Shown piece after piece: positions 1 through 10,230 of a stretch of DNA of 64,000 nt. Source of the DNA: Tessaracoccus sp. MC1679 (GTDB taxonomy: Bacteria > Actinomycetota > Actinomycetes > Propionibacteriales > Propionibacteriaceae); NCBI RefSeq assembly GCF_014164775.1, contig NZ_JACJGB010000002.1, positions 62,001-126,000 of the forward strand, read 5' to 3'. The position numbers and the translations under genes are program-made. Under the pieces are notes generated by a model. It did not search any database. It was not told the DNA's origin and saw only the letters and a program-made list of their open reading frames with translations. Position 1 is the stretch's first letter, and each line of letters starts with the position of its first letter.

Positions 1-782
1 CATTGGCCGCACACGAAGCTGCGCATCTCCTGACGCGTGGCGTCACGGTTGACGTCGTAGTCCTCCACACCCTCGCTGGCCTTGAGCGCCGCGATCCCCT
101 TCTCGAACGCCGGGCGGGTTATCCGCAGTTCCATGGTCTCGGGGTCGTGGCAGTCGATGCAGGCCACGGGGTGCTCGACGAGCTGGGTGACATCCGCGTA
201 GGACATCTGGTTCATCGCCGTGAAACCGGCCTCGCGATCGCCGTCGCCGAGCTCGTCCATGAGCGCGACGGTGGAGGCGTGGCAGTTGAGGCAGGTGCCG
301 GGCTGGTCGAACTCGGTGACCCGCAGGGTGTAGCGCTGGTCCTCGAGCATGTACTCGTGCCCGCGGGCGTGGCGGTAGTCCACGGAGAACGGGTAGCCGG
401 CCCACATGTCCGTGAGCCGCGGATCCTCCTCCAGCCTGCTGGTGGACACGATGGTCCGCGGATCGGTCGCGGTGGGCGTGCGCTCCTGCTCGACCGAACC
501 CGCGTGGGTGGTTCCCCCCATCTGCTGCGTCTCCAGGTAGGACTGGTACTGGGCGGGGAAGTTCTGCCCCCAGACAGCCGGGTCCACGACGGTATCGTCG
601 AGTTCGACCACCTTCGTGAACGAGTCGCTGGCCTCACCCATGCGCTCGATGACGTTCGCCAGCAGCGCGGTAATGCCCGCCGTGACGACGGCGGTGATCG
701 CTATCGCCACGATGAGGATGCCGATCCAGCGGTTGCGCTTCCTCTTCTCCGGCGTTGCCTGGGGTTCTTCGGTGGTAGTCAT
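1..782 (-). CDS. nrfA: Ammonia-forming cytochrome c nitrite reductase NrfA, C-terminus cut by window edge
   Basis: Catalytic pentaheme subunit that reduces nitrite to ammonium with six electrons, outside the membrane. About 260 N-terminal residues are present. An N-terminal membrane helix lies at about residues 20-45, so it is probably anchored rather than secreted. The active-site region reads RGHEYMLEDQ (about 140-149). Heme motifs are CLNCH (164-168) and CIDCH (208-212), and the third (CGQ...) runs off the window. The first motif is the active-site heme site, which in E. coli NrfA is CxxCK; here it is CxxCH, which places the protein in the CxxCH class of NrfA and removes the need for the dedicated NrfEFG heme lyase. 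The ATG start lies 5 nt after the nrfH stop, so the two genes are co-transcribed. The remaining two heme motifs cannot be seen. Confidence 0.95.
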   Translation of the reverse strand, partial: MTTTEEPQATPEKRKRNRWIGILIVAIAITAVVTAGITALLANVIERMGEASDSFTKVVELDDTVVDPAVWGQNFPAQYQSYLETQQMGGTTHAGSVEQERTPTATDPRTIVSTSRLEEDPRLTDMWAGYPFSVDYRHARGHEYMLEDQRYTLRVTEFDQPGTCLNCHASTVALMDELGDGDREAGFTAMNQMSYADVTQLVEHPVACIDCHDPETMELRITRPAFEKGIAALKASEGVEDYDVNRDATRQEMRSFVCGQ

Positions 783-787
783 GTGCC

Positions 788-1273
788 TCACCTGCTCCTG
801 TGCCCGACGTCGACGTGGCAACGGGTGCAGTTGACCTGCTCGCTGCCGGCTGTCATTCGCATATCGCTCGTGAAATCCGAGTGGCAGTAGAGGCACGCCT
901 CGTTCGTCACCGCCCGGTTGGAATCACGGATCTCGATGTTCTCGGGGTACCAGCCGGTGGTGAACTTCAACCCGTGCCAGAACCCGTTGTCGGCCTTGAC
1001 GTAGTACTTGTTGACGAGGTTGTCGTGGGGAGCGTGGCAGTCGTTGCACGTCGCCACATTGGTGTGGCTACCCGCCAGCCAGGCGTCGTACTGGCGCTCC
1101 ATCACGTGGCAGTTGACGCAGGATGCCGGGTCGTTGCCGAGGTAGGAGATGCCGCGGGCGTACACGAAGGTGAACAGGCCGACGCCGATGAGCGAACCCA
1201 CGACGAACACCGCTGCTGCGATGAGCAGCCGCGGCTTCGTCATCCAGGCGCGGACGCCGGTCTTCGCGGTCAA
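788..1273 (-). CDS. nrfH: Tetraheme cytochrome c NrfH, quinol dehydrogenase partner of NrfA
   Basis: NapC/NirT-family protein that oxidises menaquinol and passes electrons to NrfA. It has one N-terminal transmembrane helix followed by four heme motifs in order: CVNCH, CNDCH, CLYCH and CTRCH, the usual number for NrfH at about 160 residues. Start choice: a GTG at 1282 overlaps the only good Shine-Dalgarno (AGGAG, complement of 1282-1286) and so cannot use it. The TTG at 1273 sits 8 nt after that AGGAG and is preferred, giving 161 residues. The next ATG (MTKPR) also lies before the membrane helix. First gene of the nrfHA unit. Confidence 0.93.
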   Translation of the reverse strand: MTAKTGVRAWMTKPRLLIAAAVFVVGSLIGVGLFTFVYARGISYLGNDPASCVNCHVMERQYDAWLAGSHTNVATCNDCHAPHDNLVNKYYVKADNGFWHGLKFTTGWYPENIEIRDSNRAVTNEACLYCHSDFTSDMRMTAGSEQVNCTRCHVDVGHRSR

Positions 1274-1302
1274 GGCAATCACTCCTACGACGCATAGTAG
1301 TG

Positions 1303-1312
1303 CTACGCGTAG
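1303..1312. promoter_or_regulatory. Palindrome CTACGCGTAG upstream of nrfH
   Basis: Perfect 10-bp palindrome in the 75-bp gap between nrfH and the downstream-lying hydrolase gene. A partial echo (complement reads CTATGCGTCGTAG) lies between it and the nrfH start. It could be a regulator site in the nrfHA promoter, but it does not match an FNR or NarL box and no regulator is assigned. Confidence 0.3.
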
Positions 1313-1348
1313 TAGTAGATGCCGAGTTTGGCAGAACCTGCGGCGAGA

Positions 1349-2296
1349 TCAGCGGGCGTAGCAGCGCAGGAAGCGCGAGTACTCCGCGAACACCTTCGCC
1401 CGAACGTCGGCCCCTGACAGAACCAGGTCATGGACCGCATCCGGGATCCGGGCAATGACGACGAAGTTGCCCAACTGGGGGGCGCGGTCCGCGATCCGGT
1501 CCACGTCCAGCACGACGTCCGCCAGGCGGAACTCTTCGGCCCACACCCGCCGGAAGTCGCTTCGCCCGGAGACGGCCACCAGCACGGGGCAGTCGATGGA
1601 GAGGCCGGCGGCGACGCTCGCGTGCCCCTCGAGGATGGCCGCCATCCACCCCACCCGGATCAGGAACGCCGGGTCACCCTTGAGGTTCGCGTTGTACGCC
1701 CACTCGCCCTCCTCCGCCTTCGAGATGGTTCGGCGGTAGAAGCCGGTGTCCATCTGCGGCAGGGCCGTGGTGGCCACGACGGCGCGGGCAGCGCTGAACA
1801 TCGGCTGGGTGGCTGGGCGCAGCAGGGAGTTGGCCTGCAGTTCCAGCCAGGGCGCGTTGAGGATCAGCGCCGAGAACACGCCCGGGCGCTGGTCCGCCCA
1901 GAGGGAGGCGATGAGGCCGCCCGTCGAGTGGCCCATCAGCACGATGTCGTCGTGCCCCTCGTCGACGAGGATGGCGAGAGCCCGGTCAAGCTCGTGGAAG
2001 TAGTCCGTCAGGTGAACGATGTAGCCGGCCAACTGCTTGCCGCGCAGCGACCGGCCGTAGCGGCGAAGATCCACGGCGTAGAAGTCGTAGCCCTGGCCGG
2101 CCATCTCGTCAGCCAGGTGGGCCTGGAAGAAGTAGTCATTCCAGCCGTGGAGATACAGGACGGCGCGACGACCCGTGGGTGCGTTGCGCCGCACGAGCGT
2201 GGCAACGAGACTGCCCTCAGGCTCAAGGGCGTACGTCGGCTCCTCCGGCAGAGGAATGACCAGCTGCTCGTAACCAGGCAGCTCGGTGTCCGGCAC
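1349..2296 (-). CDS. Alpha/beta hydrolase, serine aminopeptidase S33 / lysophospholipase-like
   Basis: Soluble alpha/beta-hydrolase of about 315 residues. The nucleophile elbow is GHSTGG, the oxyanion strand region is YLHGWNDYFF, and the likely acid and histidine sit in SGRSDF and AVHDLVLSG. The fold and motifs resemble monoacylglycerol lipases and proline-iminopeptidase-like enzymes, but the substrate cannot be read from sequence. The same frame stays open upstream, but that part is antisense-free overlap with the DUF3073 gene and has low-complexity Thr/Arg translation, so the in-frame GTG at 2296 is taken as start. Its ribosome site is weak, and translational coupling to the upstream gene (stop at 2313) is likely. 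Confidence 0.75.
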   Translation of the reverse strand: MPDTELPGYEQLVIPLPEEPTYALEPEGSLVATLVRRNAPTGRRAVLYLHGWNDYFFQAHLADEMAGQGYDFYAVDLRRYGRSLRGKQLAGYIVHLTDYFHELDRALAILVDEGHDDIVLMGHSTGGLIASLWADQRPGVFSALILNAPWLELQANSLLRPATQPMFSAARAVVATTALPQMDTGFYRRTISKAEEGEWAYNANLKGDPAFLIRVGWMAAILEGHASVAAGLSIDCPVLVAVSGRSDFRRVWAEEFRLADVVLDVDRIADRAPQLGNFVVIARIPDAVHDLVLSGADVRAKVFAEYSRFLRCYAR

Positions 2297-2312
2297 CCAC
2301 GGGTGCGGAGCC

Positions 2313-2525
2313 TCAGGAGGTGTGGCGCTCGAACTGATCGTCGTCGTAGTCGTCGTCCTCGCCCGTCGTCTCTGCGTAGGCCTCGGGGATGTCGTTGTTG
2401 GTCTCGTCGACGACAGCATCGCCCCTGAGCTCGCGCTCCAGGGACGTGAAATCGGTGGACACCGAGCGATACTTCAGATCGCGGGCCACCCTAGTCTGCT
2501 TCGCCTTTGCACGGCCGCGCCCCAT
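2313..2525 (-). CDS. DUF3073 family protein
   Basis: Protein of 70 residues beginning MGRGRAKAKQTRVARDLKYR, which is the basic N-terminal signature of the actinobacterial DUF3073 family, followed by an acidic tail (EDDDYDDDQFE). Function unknown; the charge-split, disordered-looking composition suggests a nucleic-acid or ribosome-associated role, but that is inference. It lies immediately upstream of the alpha/beta hydrolase on the same strand. Opposite strand to icd, sharing the 2526-2721 intergenic region. Confidence 0.85.
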   Translation of the reverse strand: MGRGRAKAKQTRVARDLKYRSVSTDFTSLERELRGDAVVDETNNDIPEAYAETTGEDDDYDDDQFERHTS

Positions 2526-2685
2526 ATCGGGTCGACCCCCTTGCTTTGTCCATCGCGGGTTGGCCGCGGAATCTGTCAGATACTCGTGGGGTACAGGCTA
2601 CCCAATCCGGCGGGTTCCTCCAAAGAGCGCACTGTCGCTGGGCAGCGGCGTTCGCCGCCGTCGAACGCATCCCCGGCAGCGATAG

Positions 2686-4935
<2,250 letters not shown>

Positions 4936-4951
4936 GGCCCTCGACACATAG

Positions 4952-4988
4952 GCGACAGGCGCCGCCCGATGTGGGCGGCGCCTGTCGC
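4952..4988. terminator. Bidirectional terminator between icd and the YceI gene
   Basis: Perfect 16-bp inverted repeat (4952-4967 and 4973-4988) with a 5-nt loop, placed 16 nt after the icd stop and 27 nt after the convergent YceI stop. There is no U-tract, as is usual for actinobacterial hairpin terminators. Confidence 0.85.
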
Positions 4989-5015
4989 GTCATGAGCGTG
5001 AGGTGGTTTGACCGC

Positions 5016-5702
5016 TCAGGCGAAGAGCCTCTTGAGCCAACCCGCGAAGCCAGCCTGAGCTGCGGGGGCCGCCTGCTCGGTGGCTGGGGCGGCCGGGGCC
5101 GGGGCCGGCTCCACCGCGACAGTCTCGTCGGCGACCGCCTCGGCGGACGCCTCGGGGTCCTTGATGGCGGACACCTCGAAGACCAGGTTCACATTCTCGG
5201 AGACGAGGACGCCACCGGTCTCCAGCGCCGCGTTCCACACCAGGCCGAAGTCCTTGCGGTTGACCATGACCGAGCCGGAGAGCCCGACGCGCTCGTTGCC
5301 GAACGGGTCCGTGGCCACGCCGTCGTAGTCGAAGTCGATGACCACCGGGCGCGTGACGTCCTTGATGGTGAGGTCGCCCTCGACGCGCAGCGTGTCGTCA
5401 GCAGGGGCGGTGACGCTGGAGGAGGCGAAGCGGATGGTGGGGTACTGCTCGACGTCGAAGAAGTCCGCGGAGACAAGGTGTCCGTCGCGGTCCGCGCTTC
5501 CCGTCGAGACCGACGCGGCGTTGATGGTCATGTCGAGGGCCGGGGAGCTCAGGCCGGCGCCCGTCGAGGCGGTGCCGGAGAAGTCGGTGAAGGCGCCACG
5601 GACCTTGGTCACCATGGCGTGGCGGGCGGTGAAGCCGATTTCGGTGTGGCTGGGGTCGATGGTGTAGGTCCCGGCGAGCTGGTTCAGGGCGGTGGCGGTC
5701 AT
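5016..5702 (-). CDS. YceI family polyprenoid-binding-like protein with a C-terminal tail
   Basis: YceI lipocalin-like beta-barrel at about residues 5-180 (N-terminal [19 protein letters not shown], central [15 protein letters not shown]), a family that binds isoprenoid quinone-like lipids. The fold is followed by an unusual tail: a Pro/Ala-rich linker of about 30 residues ending in a short amphipathic stretch, [11 protein letters not shown]. No signal peptide is present, so this form is cytoplasmic, unlike E. coli YceI. The tail could touch the membrane face; this is inference. Convergent with icd. Confidence 0.9.
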   Translation of the reverse strand: MTATALNQLAGTYTIDPSHTEIGFTARHAMVTKVRGAFTDFSGTASTGAGLSSPALDMTINAASVSTGSADRDGHLVSADFFDVEQYPTIRFASSSVTAPADDTLRVEGDLTIKDVTRPVVIDFDYDGVATDPFGNERVGLSGSVMVNRKDFGLVWNAALETGGVLVSENVNLVFEVSAIKDPEASAEAVADETVAVEPAPAPAAPATEQAAPAAQAGFAGWLKRLFA

Positions 5703-5786
5703 GGGCGTCTCCTCGTGGCGGCGTGCGGTAGGTCGTTGAACGTGAAACCAGACTAGCCCGTCTTAGTTGAACTGTCAATTATCCCG

Positions 5787-7079
5787 TCAGCGACCCACGG
5801 GCTGCGGCTCGCGCTGCGCGGTCCACACGCGCAGCCGGAGCGGCCACCCCCGCTCGATCGCGAGCCGGACACCGTCGTGCGTCACCAGGTAGCCGAGCAC
5901 CGCCAGGGCTGCCATCCCGGTGGCCACCGCGCCGGTGAGCACCATGGCGCGGGGCCCCCAGAGCTCGCCGAGCCAGCCGATCACCGGGGCGCCGAGCGGT
6001 GTTCCGCCCGTGAAGATGGCCACATAGACGGCCATCACGCGACCCCGGTACTCCGGTGCCGTCCCGAGTTGCACCGCGGCGTTCGCCGTCGTCATCACGG
6101 TGAGCGCGAAGAATCCGCAGGGCACCAGGAGAACGGCGTAGACGGCGAAAGTGGGGGCTGCCGACAGCAGGGCCGTGCTGACGGCGAAGGCGCCCAGCGC
6201 GAGCAGGACCGTGCGGAGGCCCGGCTGCGTGCGCCGGGTGGCGACGAGCGCGGCGCCGAGCGTGCCGATCGCCATGACGGTGCCGAGCAGCCCGTACTCC
6301 TGGGCCCCCTTTCCGAACACCTCAGTGGCCATGGTGGCGTTGTAGATCTGGAAGTTCATGCCGAAGGTGCCGAGGGCGAACACGATCACCATGAGGACCA
6401 CGAGGTCCGGACGGTCGCGGAGATAGCGCAGACCGTCGACGGTGGCACCCCTCGCCTTGACCCGCCTGGAGGGGCGAAGCTCGCCGGGGCGGAGCGCCAC
6501 CACCGCGGCCAGCATGGCCCCGAAGCTGAGCGCGTTGATCAGCAGCGTCGGGCCCACACCAAATGCGGCGATGAGGAGGCCGGCGGCTCCGGGGCCGACG
6601 AGGCGGGCCCCGTTGAATGAGGTCGAGTTCAACCCCACCGCATTGGGGAGGAGTTCGGGGGCGACCAGCTCGGAGACGAACGACTGCCGCGCCGGGTTGT
6701 CGAACGCGGTGATGACGCCCTGGAGGAAGGCGAAGACGAACACGTGCCACAGCTGCACCACGCCCAGCGCCACCACGGCCCACAACGCCAGCGCCGTGAT
6801 CCCGAGGAGGACCTGGGTCACCAGAAGCAGGCGTCGCTTGGGGAGGCGGTCCGCCAACGCGCCGGCATAGGGGGCGAGGATCGGGATGGCCAGGAACTGC
6901 AGCGCCGTGACCATGCCCAGCGCGGCGCTCGAGCCGTCGGTCAGCTCGGTGAGGACCAGCCAGTCCTGACCCACGCGCTGAACCCAGGTTCCGATGTTGC
7001 TGATCAGGGCCCCGGCGAAGAACACGCGGTAGTTGCGCACGGCGAACGAGGCGAACATGCGCCCCCGGTCACTCCGCAT
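5787..7079 (-). CDS. MFS transporter, EntS-like drug/siderophore exporter family
   Basis: Twelve-helix major facilitator of 430 residues (MFS_3/DUF894 type) with the loop 2-3 motif GALADRLPKRR. Such proteins usually export drugs or small metabolites using the proton gradient. The start ATG lies inside the end of the MarR gene (11-nt overlap), so the two are translated together and the transporter is probably controlled by that MarR protein. The ligand is unknown. Confidence 0.88.
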   Translation of the reverse strand: MRSDRGRMFASFAVRNYRVFFAGALISNIGTWVQRVGQDWLVLTELTDGSSAALGMVTALQFLAIPILAPYAGALADRLPKRRLLLVTQVLLGITALALWAVVALGVVQLWHVFVFAFLQGVITAFDNPARQSFVSELVAPELLPNAVGLNSTSFNGARLVGPGAAGLLIAAFGVGPTLLINALSFGAMLAAVVALRPGELRPSRRVKARGATVDGLRYLRDRPDLVVLMVIVFALGTFGMNFQIYNATMATEVFGKGAQEYGLLGTVMAIGTLGAALVATRRTQPGLRTVLLALGAFAVSTALLSAAPTFAVYAVLLVPCGFFALTVMTTANAAVQLGTAPEYRGRVMAVYVAIFTGGTPLGAPVIGWLGELWGPRAMVLTGAVATGMAALAVLGYLVTHDGVRLAIERGWPLRLRVWTAQREPQPVGR

Positions 7080-7503
7080 GCGACACCTCCATCAGGATGT
7101 CCGCCGCCCGACGGAGCAGGTCCAGCCGCTCGGGCGACAGGGTGGCGATGTGGGCGAGCATCCAGGTGTCGCGGCTGGCGATGGTCTGCTCAACCACCCG
7201 CCGCCCCTCGTCGGTGAGCGACACAAGGATCTGCCGGCCGTCCTGCGGGTGCGGTGATCGCTCGACGAGCCCCTTGTCAGCAAGGCAGTTCACGGTCCGC
7301 GTCATCGACGGCGTGCTCACCGCATCGCGGGCCGCCAGCTGCGTCGGCGTCTGGGGCCCGGTGAAGTGCAGGAACACGAGCACCGAGAACTGGTGCGGCG
7401 CGACGTCGCTGGTGCTCTCGAACCGCACCCGGCGGGAGATGCGCTGACACGCGACGCGCACGTCGTTGGCGAGGCTGAGAAGATCTGGGTCGTAGTCCGG
7501 CAT
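7069..7503 (-). CDS. MarR family transcriptional regulator
   Basis: Protein of 144 residues with a winged helix: QLAARDAVSTPSMTRTVNCL is the recognition region and GLVERSPHPQDGRQILVSLT the wing. It is expected to bind a small aromatic ligand and repress its own operon with the MFS exporter, with which it overlaps by 11 nt. A candidate operator lies 30 nt upstream of its start (7533-7557). Confidence 0.93.
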   Translation of the reverse strand: MPDYDPDLLSLANDVRVACQRISRRVRFESTSDVAPHQFSVLVFLHFTGPQTPTQLAARDAVSTPSMTRTVNCLADKGLVERSPHPQDGRQILVSLTDEGRRVVEQTIASRDTWMLAHIATLSPERLDLLRRAADILMEVSHAE

Positions 7504-7532
7504 GCAGTCCTTTCGCGGGAACTGCTTAGCCT

Positions 7533-7557
7533 AGTTCATTATCTTGGTTAATCAACT
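7533..7557. promoter_or_regulatory. Candidate MarR operator
   Basis: Imperfect inverted repeat: AGTTCATTA (7533-7541) and TAATCAACT (7549-7557), with 8 of 9 pairs and a 7-bp spacer. It is AT-rich in a GC-rich setting, which is typical of MarR sites. It lies directly upstream of the marR gene and overlaps the last codons and stop of the ROK gene, which sits upstream on the same strand. Confidence 0.5.
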
Positions 7558-8786
7558 GCGGGGGTGCGGGCGGCGAGGCGGCGCGCGGTCAGCAACGGGA
7601 GAACGACCTGGCGGGCCGATTCGCGGGCGGCTGACAACGCCCCCAGCGACACGACGTCTCCCCCGAGCCCCGAGGCGACGATGCCGGGCGGCGGCAGCTC
7701 CAGCTCGCCTGCCATGTGCGCGACGGCGATCTCGATCACCTCGCCCAGCGTGCCCGCGATGGCCCCGCACACGACGATGACCTCGGGATCGAAGAACCGC
7801 GACACCACTGTGCAGATCCGCCCGAGCGTGCCCCCCAGCTCCTCCACCAGCGGCCGCGCCACAGGGTCCGCCAGCCGCGCGCGAGAGAGGACCGCCTCGC
7901 CGGTGACGGCGCCCCCACTCAGGGCGGCCCAAGGGTGGTCAGCAGGAATCGCGCCCATGCCGAGCTGCGCCCTCAGCCACTGCTCCGCCAGATAGCCGAG
8001 ACCCCAGGTGCCGCCGACACCGGGCACATAGGCAAGTGCCTCGAGCTCCCCGACGCCGCCGTGCGCGCCGCGCACCAATCGCCCCTCCAGGACCACGCCC
8101 GAGCCCAGGCGAAGCCCCGACAGCATCGCGACGTAGTGCTCGCGCCCCTGCGCCTCGCCCAGGGACCCCTCAGCGACAGCGGCGAGGGAAGCGTCGTTCT
8201 CGACACGCACGACAGGGAACTCCCCACTCAGCGCCTCACGGAGGCCTGCGTTCATATAGCTCCAGAAGCCGGACGTGTGCGTGGGCGAGGCCCCCTGGCC
8301 GTCGACCGGGGCAGGCACGCCCACCCCGACGGCGATCACCTCATCTCGGCTACCCCCGGCAGCGGCGAGCACCGCGTCGATGGCCCGGAGGGCCGCGGTG
8401 TGCCGGGTGGCCGGGTCCGGAGCCTCCAGCTCGAAGAAGCTGGTGAGGTCGAGGTGTTCGCGCGCGAGGATCCGGCCGCTCAGATCGGCGGCTATCGCGG
8501 AGAAGCGTCGGCCGCCGGCGTCGAGGCCCACGATCAGTCCGGCCTCGCCTCGCAGCTCGAATCGTCGGGCAGGCCTTCCCAGCCGCTGGGCGGGCCCCGC
8601 GGAGCTCGTCAGCTCCTCGATCAGGCCGACGTCGATCAGCTCATCGAGCGCGGAGAGTGCCGTGGATCGGGTCATTCCGAGGGCGGAAATGACGTGGTCC
8701 GCCCCGAAGGCGCCGGAGTCCCACGCGTGGTCGAGGACCGCCTCTGTGCTCGCGCGGTGGCGCGTCTGGCGCTCGGCCACACCCAC
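7548..8786 (-). CDS. ROK family transcriptional regulator (NagC/XylR type)
   Basis: N-terminal winged helix-turn-helix (about residues 10-70; ALGMTRSTALSALDELIDVG) followed by a ROK sugar-kinase-like domain (GLIVGLDAGGRRFSAIAADL, GVGVPAPVDGQG). The CxCGxxGC zinc motif of most ROK proteins is absent: that region reads GELEALAYVPGVGGTWGLGY without cysteines. Divergent from the sugar ABC operon, so it probably regulates it in response to a glucoside. Start: the GTG at 8795 abuts its own Shine-Dalgarno; the in-frame GTG at 8786 has AAGGGGG at about 9 nt and is preferred (412 residues). Confidence 0.88.
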   Translation of the reverse strand: MGVAERQTRHRASTEAVLDHAWDSGAFGADHVISALGMTRSTALSALDELIDVGLIEELTSSAGPAQRLGRPARRFELRGEAGLIVGLDAGGRRFSAIAADLSGRILAREHLDLTSFFELEAPDPATRHTAALRAIDAVLAAAGGSRDEVIAVGVGVPAPVDGQGASPTHTSGFWSYMNAGLREALSGEFPVVRVENDASLAAVAEGSLGEAQGREHYVAMLSGLRLGSGVVLEGRLVRGAHGGVGELEALAYVPGVGGTWGLGYLAEQWLRAQLGMGAIPADHPWAALSGGAVTGEAVLSRARLADPVARPLVEELGGTLGRICTVVSRFFDPEVIVVCGAIAGTLGEVIEIAVAHMAGELELPPPGIVASGLGGDVVSLGALSAARESARQVVLPLLTARRLAARTPAVD

Positions 8787-8846
8787 TTTCCGCACCCCCC
8801 TTGACGATCCCTCAACCGTGATGCATCCTAGACCCAGATGACTTTC

Positions 8847-8872
8847 TTCGATAGTTAAATCTATTGCTCGAA
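8847..8872. promoter_or_regulatory. AT-rich imperfect palindrome, candidate ROK operator
   Basis: In the 121-bp divergent gap between the ROK gene and the sugar-binding protein. The ends are TTCGA and TCGAA, and the core contains ATAG-TTAAAT-CTAT (8851-8864). It is the only AT-rich stretch of the gap, suited to a shared operator/promoter. No match to a defined consensus was checked. Confidence 0.4.
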
Positions 8873-8907
8873 AACAAATCAGTCACCGACGACGAAGGGA
8901 CAACGAC

Positions 8908-10212
8908 GTGCCTCAACCCTCACCGACGCCTCCCCCAGGGCTGGCCCCCGCCTCCTGGGCGCCGCCTCGGCGCACCTTCCTCAAGGCCCTCGCGGCGGTG
9001 GGAGCCGCCAGCACCATCCCGTTGGTGACCGGCTGCTCCTCTGGCGGGCAGCAGACCATCCTGTTCCACCAGTCCAAGCCGGAGGCGGTGCCCTACTTCC
9101 GCCAGCTGGCTGCCGACTTCACCGCCTCCCAGGACCAGTTCCGGATCCTGCACGACATCTCGACGAACCTCTCGGCGAGCTTCGTGCGCAGCAACCCGCC
9201 GGACCTCGGGATGCTCAACTACAACCTGGAGATGGCCAGGTTCATGGAGCGCGGTGCGCTCTCGGACCTCTCGGACCTGCCGGAGGCCGCCACCATCCGC
9301 GAGGACATCATCGAGCTGTCGAAGTCCTACCCGCAGTACGAGGATCGCACCAGCGTGCTCCCCTACTCCGCGATGGCTGCGTCCGTGATCTACAACAAGC
9401 GCATCTTCGCCGACAACGGCGTCGAGGTGCCCACCACCTGGGATGCGCTCATCGACGTGTGCGAGAAGCTCACCGCCGCAGGGGTCACCCCGTTCTACGC
9501 CACGTTCATGGACCCGTGGACCATCATGCAGGGCTGGTTCGACTACCCGGCCGGCGGCATGGTCGACATCGCCGAGTTCTACCGGAAGATGAACGAGATC
9601 GGCGCCGACGTCGGCCCCGACTCCGAGGTGTCCTTCCAGAAGACCATGCTCGAGCCGGTGCAGAAGATGGTCCAGCTCACCGGATACATCAATGACGACG
9701 CGGGGAGCCGCGGATACGGCGACGGCAACACCGCCTTCGCCAACGGCGCCGCAGCGATGATCTTCCAGGGCCCCTGGGCCTTCGGCGAGTTCGAGAAGGT
9801 GGGCAACGACCTGGACCTCGGCACGTTCCCCCTCCCCGCGACCGACAACCCCGAGGACCTCAAGGTCCGCGTCAACATCGACCTGGCGCTCTGGGTGCCC
9901 GAGGTGGCCGACGGGCAGGAGGGCGCGCGAGCCCTCCTCCAGCACCTCATGAAGCCGGAGATCCAGGACCCCTACAACGCCGAGTTCCTGGGCTTCGGCA
10001 CCACGAAGAACGCTCCCCCGGTCACTGACGAGCGGATCATCGGTATGCAGGAGTACTACGACAGCGGCCGGTTCTACATGGGCCCGTCGCAGTTCATCCC
10101 CAACAACATCCCCGCCCCCAACTACTTCCAGTCGATCGCCCTCGGGGCTGAGCCGGAACCGCTGCTCGCGCAGCTGGACCGCGACTGGGCCCGGCTCGCC
10201 TTCCGCGCCTGA
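8908..10212 (+). CDS. CUT1 sugar ABC transporter substrate-binding lipoprotein
   Basis: Extracellular solute-binding protein family 1, 434 residues. The N-terminus carries a twin-arginine pair (RRTFLKALAA) and a lipobox (LVTGC), so it is probably exported by Tat and lipid-anchored. Start is GTG with GAAGGGA at 7 nt. First gene of an operon with two permeases and two GH13 enzymes, which points to uptake of an alpha-glucoside; the exact sugar cannot be read. No ATPase gene is in the operon, so a shared MsmK/MalK-type ATPase elsewhere is expected. Confidence 0.9.
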   Translation: MPQPSPTPPPGLAPASWAPPRRTFLKALAAVGAASTIPLVTGCSSGGQQTILFHQSKPEAVPYFRQLAADFTASQDQFRILHDISTNLSASFVRSNPPDLGMLNYNLEMARFMERGALSDLSDLPEAATIREDIIELSKSYPQYEDRTSVLPYSAMAASVIYNKRIFADNGVEVPTTWDALIDVCEKLTAAGVTPFYATFMDPWTIMQGWFDYPAGGMVDIAEFYRKMNEIGADVGPDSEVSFQKTMLEPVQKMVQLTGYINDDAGSRGYGDGNTAFANGAAAMIFQGPWAFGEFEKVGNDLDLGTFPLPATDNPEDLKVRVNIDLALWVPEVADGQEGARALLQHLMKPEIQDPYNAEFLGFGTTKNAPPVTDERIIGMQEYYDSGRFYMGPSQFIPNNIPAPNYFQSIALGAEPEPLLAQLDRDWARLAFRA

Positions 10213-10230
10213 GACAAAGGAGTCACACGC

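Noticed and set aside
1303-1312. Restriction-type or integration site reading of CTACGCGTAG
   Set aside because: A 10-bp palindrome alone is not enough; kept only as a possible regulator site.
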